Below, one piece after another: positions 24,468 through 32,789 of a stretch of DNA of 64,000 nt. Each line of letters opens with the position of its first letter. Position 1 is the first letter of the stretch. This DNA comes from Xanthobacter sp. NM-59 (lineage in GTDB: Bacteria > Pseudomonadota > Alphaproteobacteria > Rhizobiales > Xanthobacteraceae), in the NCBI RefSeq assembly GCF_021401125.1, contig NZ_JACBFQ010000009.1, positions 124,001-188,000 on the forward strand, given 5' to 3'. The notes below the pieces were generated by a model. The model searched no databases and had not been told where the DNA came from. It saw nothing but the letters and a program-made list of their open reading frames with translations. The translations under genes and the position numbers were made by a program.

Positions 24468-25448
24468 TCAGAAGAAGCGATCGAAGCGCACGCGGTCGGC
24501 GGGCAGCCCACCTTCGCGCACAAGCATCGTCTCCAGCGCCTGCATCATCGGAGGCGGGCCGGCGCAATAATAGTCGAAGCGATCCATGGTCCCCTCAAGC
24601 CAGGCCTGCGCCGCCTCGTGCACCATGCCGTGCGCGAGCCCGCGCACCATCTCCCCCGACACCACCGGCACATAAGTCAGGCGCGGCCCGAGACCGGTCA
24701 GCGCATCGAGACACGCCACATCCAGCACATCGGCGCCGGTGCGCCCGCCATGGAAGAAGATCACGCGCCTGGGCGATCCCTCCGCCGCCACGGCACGGGC
24801 AATGGAGACCATCGGCGCCAGGCCCGAGCCCCCCGCCAGGCACACCACGTCCCTTTCCCCCGGCCGCAGATGGGCCAGGCCGAACGGCCCGTCGAGCGTG
24901 ACCTCGTCCACCGCCCCCTCGAACAGGCGCGTGGTCATGCGCCCGCCGGGCACACGGCGCACCATCACCTCGAACACCCCCGCCTCATTGGGCAGGTTGG
25001 CGAGGGAATAGGCGCGCTCCAGGCCATCGGACAAAGACAGCATCACATATTGCCCAGGCAGGAAACGCGCCGGCCCCTCGGCCCGGAAGCGGAAGCTGCG
25101 GATGTCGTGGGTGATGTCGTCGCTGCCGTCCAGCACCGCCTTGCACCGCACGGGAGAGATCAACGGCACGCAGGCCGGGTCCAGCCGCACCTTCACCGTG
25201 CAATCCCCACGCGCACGGCATTGGCAGGCCAGAACGCGCCCCTTGCGCCGGTCGCGATCGGAGAGGCCCGGCGCGTCGGGCCAAAGGTTCTCCACCTCGC
25301 CGGAGGTGACTTCCACCTTGCAGGTGCCACAGCCGCCGGCATTGCATTCGTAAGGCAGGCCGAGGCCCGCGCGCAGGCCGGCCCGCAACAGGGTGTCGTG
25401 GTCCGCGCAGTCGAAGGTGTCGCCGGTGTCGAGGGTGATCCGCGCCAT
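24468..25448 (-). CDS. Ferredoxin-FNR-type oxidoreductase (oxygenase reductase component)
   Basis: A 326-aa protein. An N-terminal plant-type 2Fe-2S ferredoxin domain (~1-90) has CNAGGCGTCKVEV and a late CQCRARGDC Cys. It is followed by an FAD domain (~100-200, RAYSLANLPNEAG) and an NAD domain (VCLAGGSGLAPMVSIARAV ~220, YYCAGPPPMM ~300). This is the arrangement of reductases for class IA/II Rieske or soluble di-iron oxygenases (BenC/XylZ-like). It probably reduces the neighbouring Rieske ferredoxin or the Rieske oxygenase directly. It is the last gene of the operon, 3 bp after the ferredoxin gene. Confidence 0.9.
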   Translation of the reverse strand: MARITLDTGDTFDCADHDTLLRAGLRAGLGLPYECNAGGCGTCKVEVTSGEVENLWPDAPGLSDRDRRKGRVLACQCRARGDCTVKVRLDPACVPLISPVRCKAVLDGSDDITHDIRSFRFRAEGPARFLPGQYVMLSLSDGLERAYSLANLPNEAGVFEVMVRRVPGGRMTTRLFEGAVDEVTLDGPFGLAHLRPGERDVVCLAGGSGLAPMVSIARAVAAEGSPRRVIFFHGGRTGADVLDVACLDALTGLGPRLTYVPVVSGEMVRGLAHGMVHEAAQAWLEGTMDRFDYYCAGPPPMMQALETMLVREGGLPADRVRFDRFF

Positions 25449-25451
25449 GGC

Positions 25452-25781
25452 TCAGGCCACCAGCACAATGTCGCCGCCGCGCAGCTCGAAGCGATGGACC
25501 TTCAGGGGAATGGTGCACGGCGCCCCGCACGGCTTGCCGGTGGCGAGCTCAAACGCCCCCGAATGCCAGGGGCATTCCACCACCATGTCCTCCGCATCCA
25601 GCTCCCCTTCGGAAAGGGAGGCATCCCCATGGGTGCAGGTGTCGTCGGTGACGAAAAAATGCCCGCCGACGCGGAACACGGCCAGCGGCGCGCGGCCGTC
25701 CAATTCCACCTTCAGCGCCCCGCCTTCCGGCACGTCGGAAGCGCGGCAGAGCACGATGTCGTCCGTCAGGGTCTCGCTCAT
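25452..25781 (-). CDS. Rieske-type [2Fe-2S] ferredoxin
   Basis: A 109-aa ferredoxin with the Rieske ligands CTHGDASLSEG (~49) and CPWHSGAFELATGKP (~70): one Cys-His pair in each. It is the BphF/NdoA-type electron carrier of Rieske non-haem iron oxygenases, cytosolic. The start ATG overlaps the SDR stop by 4 bp. Its presence beside both a 2Fe-2S reductase and a Rieske oxygenase alpha subunit indicates a three-component oxygenase, although the operon also encodes a flavin monooxygenase. Confidence 0.93.
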   Translation of the reverse strand: MSETLTDDIVLCRASDVPEGGALKVELDGRAPLAVFRVGGHFFVTDDTCTHGDASLSEGELDAEDMVVECPWHSGAFELATGKPCGAPCTIPLKVHRFELRGGDIVLVA

Positions 25782-26566
25782 GCTTCGATCTCCGCCAGGG
25801 AAAGGCCCCGCCGCTCGGGCCCCAGGGTCAGATAGCCGCCATCCACCGACAGGGTGGTGCCGGTGATGAGGGAGGCGCGCGGCGACAGCAGAAACAGCAC
25901 CGCCTCGGCCACCTCGTCCGGATCTCCGACCCGGCCGGTGATGTGCATGGGCGCGGCGATGCGATCCGCCTTCGCCCGGTCACCGCCGACCATGGCGGAG
26001 ATGGGCGCGGACCAAGTCCAGCCCAGCGACACCGCGTTCACGCGGATGCCGTCGCCGGCAAGATCAAGGGCCTCCGAGCGCGTGACCTGCTCGATGGTGG
26101 CCTTGGTGGCGGGATAGACCCAGCGTCCCGCCTGGGCGATGTGCCCCGACACGCTGGTGAAGTTCACCACCGAGCCGCCGCCCTGGGCCGCCATGTGCGG
26201 TCGGCAGGCCTGAAGGAAGGCGATGCCCCCGAACACGTTCACATTGAACGCCGCCGCCCAGTCCGCCCGCGAGGAGGACGGCCCCTGGTCGATGTAGCAG
26301 GCGGCCGCATTCACCAAGGCGTCGATACGTCCGAAGCGCTCCACGCAGGTGGCGACCGTGGCCGCGATGGCGCCATCATCCCCCACGTCGGTGCGGACGA
26401 AGAGCCCGGCGGCGCCGAGCTCCGTCACCACCCGCGCGCCACCCTCCGCGTCGATATCGGCGATGACGACGCGGGCGCCCGCCTCCACCAGCTTGCGCGC
26501 CACAGCGGCGCCGATGAGGGTGGCGCCGCCGGTGACGATGGCCACCTTGCCCGACAAATCAGCCAT
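25778..26566 (-). CDS. Short-chain dehydrogenase/reductase
   Basis: A 262-aa classical SDR. It has an N-terminal cofactor motif VTGGATLIGAAVA (~10), NAAA at ~90 in place of NNAG, the catalytic Ser in VVNFTSVSGHIA (~140) and WVYPATKATIEQV with Tyr and Lys (~150). D in VVIADIDAEGG suggests NAD preference. It may oxidise a dihydrodiol, hydroxy or epoxide-derived intermediate in this pathway. Its ATG overlaps the flavin reductase stop by 8 bp and its own end overlaps the ferredoxin gene by 4 bp. It is probably a dihydrodiol dehydrogenase or an IifB-like hydroxyindolinone enzyme, but this is inference. Confidence 0.9.
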   Translation of the reverse strand: MADLSGKVAIVTGGATLIGAAVARKLVEAGARVVIADIDAEGGARVVTELGAAGLFVRTDVGDDGAIAATVATCVERFGRIDALVNAAACYIDQGPSSSRADWAAAFNVNVFGGIAFLQACRPHMAAQGGGSVVNFTSVSGHIAQAGRWVYPATKATIEQVTRSEALDLAGDGIRVNAVSLGWTWSAPISAMVGGDRAKADRIAAPMHITGRVGDPDEVAEAVLFLLSPRASLITGTTLSVDGGYLTLGPERRGLSLAEIEA

Positions 26567-27101
26567 GGCTCGCCTCCTGAAGGCTCGGCCAGCTTCGGAG
26601 CGCCCCGTTGCAGAACACAAGGGGCTGGGCTCCGGCGCCGCGCCGGTGCGCAACCACCCGGCCGATGAGAATGATGTGGTCGCCGCCCTCCACCACCTCG
26701 TGCCGCGCGCACTCGAACGTGGCGAGGCAGCCCGGCAACAGCGGCGCGCCGCCCGCGCCCGCATCGAGATCGAGCCCCGCGAACCGGTCCGCGCCCGGGC
26801 GGGCGAAGCGGTTGCACAGTTCTTCCTGGGCGGCGGAAAGCACATTGATCGCGAAATGCGTCGCGCCCCGGAACAGGGACAGGCGCGGCGAAGTCTTGGC
26901 CAGGCTCCACAGCACCAAGGGCGGATCCAGGGAGACCGAGGCGAAGGAGTTCACCGTCAGCCCCACCTTCTCACCCTCCGGCGCCAGCGTGGTCACCACG
27001 CACACGCCGGTGGCGTAGAGGGAGAGGGAACGGCGCAAGGCGCGCCGCTCCGCTTCCACGGTCTCGGACGCAGCGTCGAGCGACACCATCTCACGCGACA
27101 T
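26559..27101 (-). CDS. Flavin reductase of the HpaC/StyB family
   Basis: A 180-aa NAD(P)H:flavin oxidoreductase with LRRSLSLYATGVCVVTT, VGLTVNSFASVSLDPPLVLWSLAKTS (~45-75), FAGLDLDAGAGGAPLLPGCLATFEC and GDHIILIGRVVAHR (~145). It provides reduced FAD for the styrene-monooxygenase-like enzyme encoded just upstream. The ATG at 27101 lies within the end of that gene, 11 bp before its stop, so the two are translationally coupled like styA-styB. An alternative start is the second Met (MVSLDAA). It is clearly related to, but not the same as, the flavin reductase at 10245-10748. Confidence 0.9.
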   Translation of the reverse strand: MSREMVSLDAASETVEAERRALRRSLSLYATGVCVVTTLAPEGEKVGLTVNSFASVSLDPPLVLWSLAKTSPRLSLFRGATHFAINVLSAAQEELCNRFARPGADRFAGLDLDAGAGGAPLLPGCLATFECARHEVVEGGDHIILIGRVVAHRRGAGAQPLVFCNGALRSWPSLQEASHG

Positions 27102-28356
27102 GGGCCACCTTCGACGCCACATAACGCTTGGCCGCGTCGAGGTCGGCGATGGCCGGCCAGAAGCGGGTGGGATCGTTGAAGTTACCGCAGAACTCGTCGG
27201 CGATGGCCGGCACCTTGGAGGCGGCGCCGAGGATTTCCATCACCGCCGGCGTGGGCGGCACCAGCAGGCCATTGGTGAACCCGCAGGTATATTGCCCGGA
27301 GGTCTCCCAGAAGCCGTTGAACAGGCTTTCCATCCAGTCGCGGTCGAACGGCTTGTCGCCCCGCTCCAGAATGGCGGCGAGATAGGCCTTCACCATACGA
27401 TTGGCATTGTTGGCGCCCTGCCCGGCGATGGGATCGTTGAGCACCACCGCGTCGCCGATGCCGAACACGATATTGCCCGAGGGCAGCACGCCCACCGGCT
27501 TGCGGGTGACGGGCGTGAACGAGCCCTTCAGCCACGCATTAGCGTCGGTCAGCTCCATGTCGTCGGGCACGTGCTCGGCCTGGTCGGGGGTGAGGCGCTT
27601 CACCACCTCACGCACGGTGGCCAGCATCTCCGCGCCGTCCTTCACGTCCTGGAACACATCCATGGGGCCGCCGGGCACGGCCTCGAAGAGGAAGGAGCGG
27701 CACTCGCCCTTGGTGTGCGTATAGAAGGGCAGCGAGAAGTATTCGCCCGCCCCCGCAATGAAGTTGAAGCGCAGCGGACGGAACGGGATCTCGCGCCATG
27801 GCCGGTCACCGGTGAGGTTCGACCCCGTCACCAGCACGGCGGCGAGATTGCGCGGCGGCACCTTGTGGGGCGAGCGGGCCTCGTCGCGCTCAAACAGGGC
27901 CGTGATTGCGCCCTTGCCGGCGGCGACGATGGTAAGGTCGTTCTCGGCCGAGATGCGCTCCAGGTCGGCGATGGTGATGGCCTGGATGACGAGCCGCCCG
28001 CCACGCCGGGAGAATTCGTTCATCCAGCGGTGGAACTTGGTGCGCACGTCCAGCGCCTGGCCATGATTGACGCCGAGCCGCCCCTGCACGGACAGGCCCA
28101 CGGTGCCGTCCGGCCCGCGGAAGTCCACATGGATGCCCTCGCCATAGGGGCCGACGTCTTCCCAGAAATTCAGGCACAGATCGCGCTCGATCTTCAGCGA
28201 GCTTTCGAACAGGAAGGCCGTGGTGGCGAGGCGCGAATGCAGCACCTGCTCTGCCGTGCGGTCCGAATAGATGGTGACGTCGTAGCCTTTGTCGATCAGG
28301 CCGAAGCCGAGCAGCAGGCCGGCCTGCCCGCCGCCGATGATGGCGATCTTGCGCAT
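27091..28356 (-). CDS. Styrene/indole monooxygenase-type FAD oxygenase (StyA/IifC family)
   Basis: A 421-aa flavoprotein monooxygenase with an N-terminal FAD motif IAIIGGGQAGLLLGFGL and YDVTIYSDR. The C-terminal part (IADEFCGNFNDPTRFW) resembles the end of StyA. The second FAD motif is at GIGDAVVLNDPIAGQGANNANRM (~300-325). Family members epoxidise styrene or indole with reduced FAD from a separate reductase. The N-terminus was set at ATG 28356 because the FAD motif begins five residues later. The gene has its reductase immediately downstream and SnoaL-fold and Rieske genes upstream, a combination not found in plain styrene clusters. The substrate is unknown: styrene, indole or a similar alkene/heteroarene. 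Confidence 0.88.
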   Translation of the reverse strand: MRKIAIIGGGQAGLLLGFGLIDKGYDVTIYSDRTAEQVLHSRLATTAFLFESSLKIERDLCLNFWEDVGPYGEGIHVDFRGPDGTVGLSVQGRLGVNHGQALDVRTKFHRWMNEFSRRGGRLVIQAITIADLERISAENDLTIVAAGKGAITALFERDEARSPHKVPPRNLAAVLVTGSNLTGDRPWREIPFRPLRFNFIAGAGEYFSLPFYTHTKGECRSFLFEAVPGGPMDVFQDVKDGAEMLATVREVVKRLTPDQAEHVPDDMELTDANAWLKGSFTPVTRKPVGVLPSGNIVFGIGDAVVLNDPIAGQGANNANRMVKAYLAAILERGDKPFDRDWMESLFNGFWETSGQYTCGFTNGLLVPPTPAVMEILGAASKVPAIADEFCGNFNDPTRFWPAIADLDAAKRYVASKVAHVA

Positions 28357-28381
28357 GGGATGTTCCTTGAAATCTGGAAGG

Positions 28382-28876
28382 TCACGGCCGGGTCTTGAAG
28401 CCCGGCTCGTGGGGGCTGATGAGGGGCAGATCGAGGGTGACGTGGCAGAAGCGCCAGCCGTCGGGCGCGCGCTTGAGGCGCGTGTCGTAGGTGCCGCCCA
28501 GGAAGTGGGCCACCGCCTCGTCGCCGGGCTGGTCCTTGATCTTGGAGAGCTCCCACAGCCACCAGCGGCAGCGGGCGCCCTCCCCGTCCTCGTCGATGTC
28601 AATCACCGGCGAGGTCATGTAATGCAGCGTCCAGACGATGGTTTCGCGGCCGATGCGGGCGAGCTCGCTCACGATCAGCTCGCGGCCCTGGAAGCGGCCG
28701 AAGCCGGCCGCCTCCCACACCGCATCCCCGGTGTACAATCCGGCGAAGATCTCCGGATCGTTCCGCCGGTCGGCGCCGAGGGCATAGAGCCCGACGAGCC
28801 TGCGGATCTCCTCCAGGCTTTCGAGCCGCGCCAAGCGGCGCTCCAGCCCATCGGTACCGCCCATCGCGGTGCTCAT
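28382..28876 (-). CDS. SnoaL/NTF2-fold protein (possible oxygenase small subunit)
   Basis: A 164-aa protein with the NTF2-like order LEEIRRLVGLYALGADRRNDPEIFAGLYTGDAVWEAAGFGRFQG, then WTLHYMTSPVIDIDEDGEGARCRWWLWE and a C-terminal HVTLDLPLISPHEPG. It matches SnoaL_4-type proteins that go with Rieske oxygenases or act as isomerases/hydrolases; aromatic oxygenase beta subunits have a related fold. It overlaps the small gene upstream by 4 bp and precedes the StyA-like gene by 25 bp. It might be the beta subunit for the Rieske alpha, or a free enzyme in the pathway (IifA-like roles have been reported for unrelated folds). The function is not assigned. Confidence 0.78.
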   Translation of the reverse strand: MSTAMGGTDGLERRLARLESLEEIRRLVGLYALGADRRNDPEIFAGLYTGDAVWEAAGFGRFQGRELIVSELARIGRETIVWTLHYMTSPVIDIDEDGEGARCRWWLWELSKIKDQPGDEAVAHFLGGTYDTRLKRAPDGWRFCHVTLDLPLISPHEPGFKTRP

Positions 28877-29211
28877 GCCGGGATCTGGCCGTGCTCGGCG
28901 ACGAAGCGGGCCTCGTCGAACGAGTGCGGCACCTTCGGATCGCCGCGATAGAGCTCCACGTGGGGCGCCACCTCGGCCATGGACAGGGCCATCCAGAACA
29001 CCGGCTTGGCCTCCGGCGCGATCTGACCAAGGGGGAATTGATCCACATATTCCAGGATCTTGGGCAGCGCGGGCAGCATCGCCTCGTAGAATTCCTTCAG
29101 CTCCACCTTGGTGGAGCTGATGCGCTTGTGCTGCCGCTCATCCTGGGTGGACAGCGCCCAGGCGGCGAAGGGGGCGAGGCCCTGGAAATCCGCGGGAAGG
29201 GTCGTGGTCAT
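28873..29211 (-). CDS. Conserved small protein of unknown function (Rieske operon)
   Basis: A 112-aa protein; I recognise no named domain. It is mostly helical in appearance: DFQGLAPFAAWALSTQDERQHKRISSTKVELKEFYEAMLPALPKILEYVDQ, then PVFWMALSMAEVAPHVELYRGDPKVPHSFDEARFV. It has no signal peptide, no Cys and no membrane segment. Its start lies 11 bp after the Rieske alpha gene and its end overlaps the SnoaL gene by 4 bp, so it is a real translated member of the operon. Position and size suggest an accessory or assembly subunit of the Rieske oxygenase. Confidence 0.72.
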   Translation of the reverse strand: MTTTLPADFQGLAPFAAWALSTQDERQHKRISSTKVELKEFYEAMLPALPKILEYVDQFPLGQIAPEAKPVFWMALSMAEVAPHVELYRGDPKVPHSFDEARFVAEHGQIPA

Positions 29212-29221
29212 CGCGTCATCC

Positions 29222-30424
29222 TCACTCGGCGGCGGTCATGAAGTGTTCAAGGGCGTGGTAGCCGTGGCGGATGAGCACCTCGTCATCCTGCAGGTGCATC
29301 ACGGTCTTGGCGCCGGATTCGAGGGCGTCCTGGGTATCCTCCATGGTGGCGGTATCTTCCAGCCACGCATTGCGCTGGAGCACCTGGGAGAATTCCTGCG
29401 CCCACACTTCCGAGTTGGTCTTCGGCATGGGCAAGTAATACTTACCTTCCCACCGCGTCTTGTTGTGGGCGAGCGGCCAGAACTGGTGGGTGAACCAGAT
29501 GCCTTCCGAGACATGCAGCAGCAGGTTCGGGAACAGCACCGACAGCTCGAAGGAGAAATCGGGGCGGCGATCCGGGTTCACGCTCGGCGGCAGCATGGAG
29601 GCGCCGCGATTGGTGACCAGCGAGGCGCCGGTGATGGAGTTGGCGAGCTTGGCCACGGGCTTGGGCTCGGCATCCATGGACAGGCACACCGCCGTGGTGC
29701 GGTGGGGGCCGAACAGCTGCACGTTCTGAAGGCCCGAGGAGAACACGTTCGGGAACGAACCGGCGTGGATGGTGGCCACGTGATAGGCTTCCGCGAAGGC
29801 GTCGTGGGCGACCTTCCAGTTGCAGTTCAGAACCGTGTTGTAGGCATAGCACTTGCCCATCTTCTCATAGGGGAAGTCGCCGAGATGCCGGCCGATGCCG
29901 CCCAGGAAATCGGTGAGGCTCTCCTTGCCCTCCGCGTCGAGATTGACGAACACGAAGCCGGCCCACACCTCAGTGCGCACGGGGGTCAGGCCATTTTCGC
30001 CGCGATGGAAGCAGGAGTGGAACTTCTCCTCCTCCGGCACGGAGACCAGTTCGCCCTTGGCGTCATAGACCCAGCCGTGGAAGCGGCAGGTGACCACCGC
30101 CGCCTTGCTGGAGCCGAAGGTTTCGTCGCCGGTCTCCACCACCACCTTGTTGCCCCGGTGGGAGCACACATTGTGGAAGCCGCGAACGGTACCGTCCTTG
30201 CCGCGGATGAGGATGATGGAGGTGTGGGCGAAGGCCAGCTTCTTCACCTTGAAGTCGCCGGCCTTGGGCATTTCCTCCACCCGCGCCACCTTCAGCCAGG
30301 CCTTCTTGAACACCTTCTCCATCTCGGCGTCGAAGAAAGCGGGGGAGACGCAGGGTTCCACCGGGATGGGGCCGGTGCCGAGCTCGGGAAAGGCCGAAGC
30401 CCACTTCTGCTGGGTGTCAGACAT
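29222..30424 (-). CDS. Rieske non-haem iron oxygenase, alpha subunit
   Basis: A 400-aa ring-hydroxylating oxygenase alpha subunit. The Rieske domain (~40-155) shows CSHRGNKVV and CRFHGWVYDAKGE, giving Cys-X-His and Cys-X2-His ligands. The catalytic domain has the mononuclear iron motif AFAEAYHVATIH (~205-217) with the bridging Asp before it. It belongs to the group of aromatic, terpenoid and amine-acting oxygenases with a 400-residue alpha chain. The start at 30424 is preferred to the Met 15 bp upstream because SDTQQKWAS begins the conserved part. Gene order (alpha, small, SnoaL, StyA-like, reductase, SDR, ferredoxin, FNR) is unusual. Confidence 0.9.
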   Translation of the reverse strand: MSDTQQKWASAFPELGTGPIPVEPCVSPAFFDAEMEKVFKKAWLKVARVEEMPKAGDFKVKKLAFAHTSIILIRGKDGTVRGFHNVCSHRGNKVVVETGDETFGSSKAAVVTCRFHGWVYDAKGELVSVPEEEKFHSCFHRGENGLTPVRTEVWAGFVFVNLDAEGKESLTDFLGGIGRHLGDFPYEKMGKCYAYNTVLNCNWKVAHDAFAEAYHVATIHAGSFPNVFSSGLQNVQLFGPHRTTAVCLSMDAEPKPVAKLANSITGASLVTNRGASMLPPSVNPDRRPDFSFELSVLFPNLLLHVSEGIWFTHQFWPLAHNKTRWEGKYYLPMPKTNSEVWAQEFSQVLQRNAWLEDTATMEDTQDALESGAKTVMHLQDDEVLIRHGYHALEHFMTAAE

Positions 30425-30435
30425 GGATGTGCTCC

Positions 30436-31734
30436 TCAAAGTCCGTATTGGGCGCGCACGAGATGGGCGATGCCGAGCCGTTCCAGGATCGACATGGGGC
30501 AGAGGAAGGTGACGCGCACCACGCCCGGCAGACGGCTGATCTCGATGGAGCCGGTGATGGTGGCCCGGTTCAGGATCTCGTCGTAGGGCAGGCCCGTGAT
30601 GGCGGCGGCGCGCTCCAGGCCGTTCTTGGTGGCATCATTGAGGTTGGCGGCGGAGCCGATGAAGGTGATGGGGCCGTTCTCCTCCACCTCCATCTGGCCG
30701 TAGCGGGCGCCGAGCGCCTTCACGGCAGCCTTCTGGGCGCCGGTCATGGGGCGTGCCATGGGCGGCAGGTCGTCGGGGCGCTGGAGCAGGATGGGGCCAT
30801 CGATGCCAAGGCCCTTGATGACCTCCACCTCGACCTCGGTCTCGCCCGAGACGTCGGTGGCGTGGCCGGCGATCTCGCCATTGCCCTGCTGGGCGTGCAT
30901 GTCGCCCATATAGATGCCGGCGCCCTTCACCTTCACCGGGCAGATGAGGATGGCCCCCTCGCGCACCGAATTGGTGTCCATGTGGCCATCGGTCTTGGCG
31001 GCGGCCAGGGCCTCGGCGGTCAGCGCGTATTTGTGCGGCGCGCCCACCAGGAAGGAGCCGAAATCGCCCGCATTGTGGGAGTCCGGAATGTCGGCCGAAG
31101 GAGTCGAGCCGATATTGCCGAGGAAGGGCTGCATGTGGGCCGCAAGGCCCGCAATGTCCGCATGGGCAAGGCTGAGGATGGAATGCTGCTCCGCCGCCGC
31201 CGGCAGGGCCGAGAACGCGCTCGCCTCGCCGGCCAGCTTCGCCGCCACGTCCTTGCTGACGGTGAGGCTCACGCCCGCCTCGCGGTCCAGCACGATCACA
31301 TAGCCATTGGCGACACGGAACGCATTCACCTCGGAGCCGCAGACGTCGCAGTGAATGGCCTCGTCGCCGATGCCTTCCACGTGGCTCGGCGGGCTCATGG
31401 TGCCGCACACCGGGCAGAGCTTGGCCACGAAGGGGTCACCCTGATAACGCCCCTCCACAAACTCCATCACGCCCGAGGCGGTGGCGAGCGAGGTGACCTG
31501 CATCCTGCGGATCTTGATGGCCACCGCGTCGCCCACCTCGGCGCCCTCCACGGCCACCGGCTGGGTCACCTCATGACCACCCTGGAATTTGGGGGTGATC
31601 ATGGGCCCCCAGCAGCCCGGAGGCGTGCCGGTGCGGATGGTGCCGCCATCGGCCACCGGGCCGAGCATGGGAACCGACGGACCGACGATGCCGCCGGAAT
31701 AGGAAAACACATCGATGACGGGCACAGCCGGCAT
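30436..31734 (-). CDS. Acetamidase/formamidase family hydrolase
   Basis: A 432-aa member of the FmdA/AmdA acetamidase-formamidase family. It shows VFSYSGGIVGPSVPMLGPVADGGTIRTGTPPGCWGPM near the N-terminus, an internal zinc-ribbon-like element (CPVCG ~107 and CDVCG ~130) and GDMHAQQGNGEIAGHATDVSGETEVEVEV (~285). Such enzymes release ammonia from formamide, acetamide or larger amides. In this operon it could remove an amide or N-formyl group produced by ring cleavage or present in the substrate. It starts 30 bp after the outer-membrane channel gene and ends 11 bp before the Rieske gene. Confidence 0.85.
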   Translation of the reverse strand: MPAVPVIDVFSYSGGIVGPSVPMLGPVADGGTIRTGTPPGCWGPMITPKFQGGHEVTQPVAVEGAEVGDAVAIKIRRMQVTSLATASGVMEFVEGRYQGDPFVAKLCPVCGTMSPPSHVEGIGDEAIHCDVCGSEVNAFRVANGYVIVLDREAGVSLTVSKDVAAKLAGEASAFSALPAAAEQHSILSLAHADIAGLAAHMQPFLGNIGSTPSADIPDSHNAGDFGSFLVGAPHKYALTAEALAAAKTDGHMDTNSVREGAILICPVKVKGAGIYMGDMHAQQGNGEIAGHATDVSGETEVEVEVIKGLGIDGPILLQRPDDLPPMARPMTGAQKAAVKALGARYGQMEVEENGPITFIGSAANLNDATKNGLERAAAITGLPYDEILNRATITGSIEISRLPGVVRVTFLCPMSILERLGIAHLVRAQYGL

Positions 31735-31764
31735 GATCTTGAACTCCGAAAAATGTGCAGAAAT

Positions 31765-32646
31765 TCAGAAAGCAGCGATGATGTTGACCCACACCCGGTC
31801 GCCCTGCGGCTTATTTTCCACCGCGAACTCGCTCATATACTTGGCGACAGCGGTGAGTTTTCCGGACGTGTACATGATCTGCGGGCCGAGACCGACCGCC
31901 TGCCCTTCAAAGCCGCCGAACACGGCGCCAAGGCCACTGTCAGGCGTGGTCTGCTTATAGGCATAGCCGCCGACGCCGATGGCGAACGGGCCGAAATGCT
32001 TGGCCGCCACGAAGTCCGTGTGCAACTCCTGGCCGGACTGGTAGTTGGTATCCTGGTTCTCCGTGTTGAAGTCGTACATGACCTTCGCGGAGAACTCCCA
32101 ACCATCCTTATTCAGGTAGGTGAAGGCGAAGACGGGCGTGAAAGTGAAGTAGTTCCGCCCGGTATTGGCGAGCGAGTTCGCATCGTAGCGCCCGGTCGGC
32201 AAGGTGATGTCGAAGCCGGTGATGAAGTTCCAGTCGCCGAAGTGCCAGCCCAGAATAAAGGGATCGATGGTGATATCGCTGATGCCGGTGGAATGCCCCG
32301 ACATGCCGCCGAAGGACGCGTCCACGCTGGCGATGGGCAGGAAGGCGTGCATGGCCCAGTTGGCGCCCAGGATCTGCACATCGGTAACATAGATGGCGCG
32401 GAATACGGTGGCCGCGGCCGTGGCACTGAAGTCGTTGAAGAGCGGACTGCTGTTCTTGAAGGTGCTGGCCGTATAATATTCGTTGTAGCTGACCAGATAG
32501 AAACCGGGCGGCGGCAGATAGCCGGTCATGAAGCTTTCGGCGCCGTTCTGGTAGGAGCCGCCACCACCTTCGGTGGCGTGCGCCGCCCCCGCGCCGCAGA
32601 ACAGCAGCGAAGTGGCAACAAGAATACGCTGTGCTGTGTGAGACAT
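31765..32646 (-). CDS. SphA/MetA-type outer-membrane channel protein
   Basis: A 293-aa protein with a clear signal peptide (ILVATSLLFCGAGAAHA, cleavage ~24) and a beta-barrel-like alternating pattern ending in aromatic Phe (WVNIIAAF). It resembles the MetA-pathway-of-phenol-degradation / SphA family, which forms outer-membrane channels for hydrophobic aromatics. This supports an aromatic or hydrophobic substrate for the operon. It is the first gene of the operon, 138 bp after the response regulator, with a palindrome upstream. Confidence 0.85.
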   Translation of the reverse strand: MSHTAQRILVATSLLFCGAGAAHATEGGGGSYQNGAESFMTGYLPPPGFYLVSYNEYYTASTFKNSSPLFNDFSATAAATVFRAIYVTDVQILGANWAMHAFLPIASVDASFGGMSGHSTGISDITIDPFILGWHFGDWNFITGFDITLPTGRYDANSLANTGRNYFTFTPVFAFTYLNKDGWEFSAKVMYDFNTENQDTNYQSGQELHTDFVAAKHFGPFAIGVGGYAYKQTTPDSGLGAVFGGFEGQAVGLGPQIMYTSGKLTAVAKYMSEFAVENKPQGDRVWVNIIAAF

Positions 32647-32771
32647 CGTGACCCCAGTGTCAGGTTTCGCCGCCAGATTTGACTTCCGGCTGGCTCCCGC
32701 GTCCCCGCAGGTTCTGGAGTCACTTTAGAAAGGCGCACGGATCGCCCTCAATTGGGGACGATCGCAGACCT

Positions 32772-32789
32772 ATTAGGGTTTTCCCTAAT
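32772..32789. promoter_or_regulatory. Candidate operator for the two-component regulator (ATTAGGG palindrome)
   Basis: The plus strand reads ATTAGGG-TTTT-CCCTAAT, a perfect 7-bp inverted repeat with a 4-bp spacer. Read on the minus strand, its ATTAGGG arm contains the TAG stop codon of the response regulator. It lies about 125-145 bp upstream of the channel-protein start. The short arms and 4-bp spacer fit the symmetric sites bound by StyR/TodT- and FixJ-type regulators, so it may activate the catabolic operon. Confidence 0.6.
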
